From Tomocerus qinae (lineage: Eukaryota; Arthropoda; Collembola; Entomobryomorpha; Tomoceridae), in NCBI GenBank assembly GCA_020055645.1, contig CM034547.1, positions 4,278,001-4,342,000 of the forward strand: a DNA stretch of 64,000 bases. The letters run 5' to 3'. Below, piece by piece: positions 63,961-64,000 of the stretch. Made by a program: the position numbers and the translations under genes. The notes beneath the pieces were generated by a model. It was given only the letters and a program-made list of their open reading frames with translations, searched no databases and was not told where the DNA came from. The number at the start of each line of letters is the position of its first letter. Position 1 is the first letter of the stretch.

Positions 63961-64000
63961 CGTCATCACAAAAATAGGTACTTGGTAAGCATGAGTAAAT

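Noticed and set aside
1-64000. CRISPR arrays, bacterial operons, tRNA or rRNA genes
   Set aside because: The window is eukaryotic; no spaced direct-repeat array was seen and no cloverleaf with a good B box was found by eye, though a covariance-model scan was not possible.

Overview
The window reads as arthropod nuclear DNA. It is AT-rich, its genes are split by many GT-AG introns, and it holds two full-length copper-binding hemocyanin genes plus a TRPA-type channel. Hemocyanin pairs with a signal peptide, together with a short TTAGG-type telomere motif at 52095-52113, suggest a hexapod that kept respiratory hemocyanin. A springtail or another early-branching hexapod would fit, but that is inference: no species-level marker is present.

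Layout, left to right. 1-7254: mostly non-coding, with a TTAA-flanked MITE (1267-1650) and an unrecognised 474-residue coiled-coil protein gene on the minus strand (2868-4292). 7255-8769: a two-exon gene for a low-complexity, probably secreted Ser/Pro/Asn/His-rich protein. 10452-10565: an orphan coding exon just ahead of a ten-exon TRPA (painless/pyrexia-like) channel gene (10638-14425). 14426-20755: no full gene; a CTGT-rich dispersed repeat near 18.3 kb. 20756-28051: hemocyanin gene 1 (14 coding exons, 764 residues) with a long palindromic element in its first intron. 28052-38900: a gene-poor 10.8 kb with a 719-bp Mutator-like non-autonomous transposon. 38901-46114: a trehalose/sugar transporter (eight coding exons, 494 residues), with a 175-bp hAT-type MITE in its large intron. 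49076-54007: hemocyanin gene 2 (12 coding exons, 715 residues). 54434-60615, minus strand: an eight-exon gene for an unusual secreted protein made of a long charged coiled coil, repeated Arg-Ser/poly-Asp modules and a Gly-Tyr-Ser tail. 60616-64000: no gene; a large, nearly perfect foldback repeat at 63395-63960.

The two hemocyanins lie in the same direction on either side of the transporter and share most intron positions, including a 19-nt micro-exon, so they are old duplicates. Both keep all six copper-ligand histidines. Hemocyanin 2 and the coiled-coil gene converge, with poly(A) signals about 120 bp apart. The spliced models were assembled by hand from reading frames, splice sites and intron phases; every junction used keeps the frame. 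No retrovirus-like, LTR or Polinton-like element was recognised. The most novel item is the polyampholyte protein at 54434-60615.
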